From contig NZ_JWLI01000011.1 of assembly GCF_000813965.1 (NCBI RefSeq), positions 62,001 through 126,000 of the forward strand: DNA of 64,000 bases, read 5' to 3'. Under the pieces are notes generated by a model that saw only the letters and a list, made by a program, of their open reading frames with translations, made no database searches and was not told the origin of the DNA. Source of the DNA: Leisingera sp. ANG-M7 (GTDB lineage Bacteria > Pseudomonadota > Alphaproteobacteria > Rhodobacterales > Rhodobacteraceae). Positions 63,647 to 64,000 of the stretch are shown in pieces (position 1 is the first letter of the stretch; each line of letters opens with the position of its first letter). The translations under genes were made by a program, and so were the position numbers.

Positions 63647-64000
63647 TGCGCCGGATCTTCTCCGGCTACGCCTATGGTCCCGGCCCGCGCAGCAACTGCT
63701 GGTGGGACGAGACCATCCCGGCGCCGGACTGGCCTGTGCTGGAAGGGGAAACTGCCGCCGATGTGGCTATCATCGGCGGCGGTTTCACCGGCATATCCGC
63801 AGCCCTGCATCTGACCGAAAGCGGTGCCTCAGTTGTTTTGCTGGAGGCAGAAACTCCCGGCTGGGGCGCCTCTGGTCGAAATGGCGGGTTCTGCTGCCTT
63901 GGCGGCTCGAAACTGTCCAGCGGCACGATGCGCAGGGTTTTCGGCAAACCCGCCGCTGACACCTATGACGCCAGCGAAGTGGCTGCTGTAAACCTTGTGA
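63646..64000 (+). CDS. FAD-dependent amine/gamma-glutamylputrescine oxidase-like protein (5' part, cut by window edge)
   Basis: 118 residues are visible. [21 protein letters not shown] (residues 40-60) is the FAD-binding Rossmann GxGxxG, with the ribose-binding Glu in [17 protein letters not shown] is typical of DadA/PuuB-like flavoenzymes. As the gene is coupled to potI, oxidation of imported putrescine or gamma-glutamylputrescine is likely. PuuB is the best-known relative, but a different amine substrate is possible. The 3' end lies beyond the window. Confidence 0.88.
   Translation, partial: MRRIFSGYAYGPGPRSNCWWDETIPAPDWPVLEGETAADVAIIGGGFTGISAALHLTESGASVVLLEAETPGWGASGRNGGFCCLGGSKLSSGTMRRVFGKPAADTYDASEVAAVNLV

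Noticed and set aside
1-64000. tRNA, rRNA, insertion sequences, prophage and CRISPR arrays
   Set aside because: None was recognised by eye: no T-loop GGTTCGAnTCC with matching arms, no transposase or integrase motifs, no spaced direct repeats. A tRNAscan or Rfam run could overturn this for small RNAs.

Overview
The window looks like a chromosomal segment from a marine Roseobacter-group alphaproteobacterium (Rhodobacterales), probably near Leisingera or Phaeobacter. I infer this from the high GC content, dense two-strand gene packing, the gene order dnaA-rpsT-enoyl-CoA hydratase-mutM-ubiE-ubiB, and protein families typical of that group (DUF1674 protein, IalB-like protein, kbl-tdh, ArsR-SRPBCC-YCII trio, several polyamine ABC systems). 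The genus is a guess. I see no rRNA, tRNA, CRISPR array, insertion sequence or phage gene. Nearly all of the sequence is core or common accessory metabolism.

Layout. 0-4 kb: rsmB, a heparinase II/III-family gene and the 5' part of purH on the minus strand, with a DUF1674 (SdhAF4-like) gene divergent. 4-7.2 kb: dapB, rbfA, a secreted phosphodiester glycosidase and rarD. 7.3-13.8 kb: dnaA, rpsT, enoyl-CoA hydratase and mutM (minus), then ubiE-ubiB (plus). 14.1-19.5 kb: a signalling block with a lone receiver, a large CheB-CheR-PAS protein, a PAS histidine kinase and a second lone receiver on the opposite strand. 19.8-22.5 kb: acetyl-CoA acetyltransferase, an XRE-cupin regulator and a cold-shock gene with a long leader. 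22.5-25.3 kb: a VOC protein and the threonine-degrading kbl-tdh pair. 25.5-31.3 kb: a phosphatase and serine biosynthesis (serC-serA minus, serB plus) around a small secreted putative zinc protease. 31.3-37.1 kb: a TSUP transporter, the ArsR-SRPBCC-YCII trio, asparaginase, two small secreted proteins, rlmN and a small unknown. 37.2-46.7 kb: a LOG protein, a threonine dehydratase-like enzyme, a GntR regulator, dapD, hutF/hutD, a glutamate-receptor-like channel, dapE, a GNAT and a small glycosyltransferase. 46.7-52.4 kb: RNase R, a DUF1801 protein, a GST divergent from a WYL regulator, and a lytic transglycosylase. 52.5-64 kb: a polyamine region with two complete ABC importers in opposite orientation, a class III aminotransferase, a GntR regulator and the start of an FAD-dependent amine oxidase.

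How genes fit together. dapB, dapD and dapE are three dispersed steps of succinylase-type lysine/diaminopimelate synthesis. serA, serB and serC form the complete phosphorylated serine pathway, and kbl-tdh turns threonine into glycine plus acetyl-CoA. The 52-64 kb block appears to import polyamines and convert them by transamination and/or flavin-dependent oxidation. A GntR regulator may act on a TGATCAAAT-type motif that occurs in two of its promoters.

The most notable observations are: the split CheB-CheR/kinase/receiver block and a candidate small RNA beside it; a Tdh in which all four structural-zinc cysteines are replaced; a GluR0-like putative ligand-gated channel; a small secreted zincin-like protein; perfect palindromes at the arsR and wyl/gst promoters; and hairpins without U-tracts after both polyamine-binding-protein genes. 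None can be proved new from sequence alone. Start codons were chosen by ribosome-binding site and domain boundaries and are uncertain where stated.
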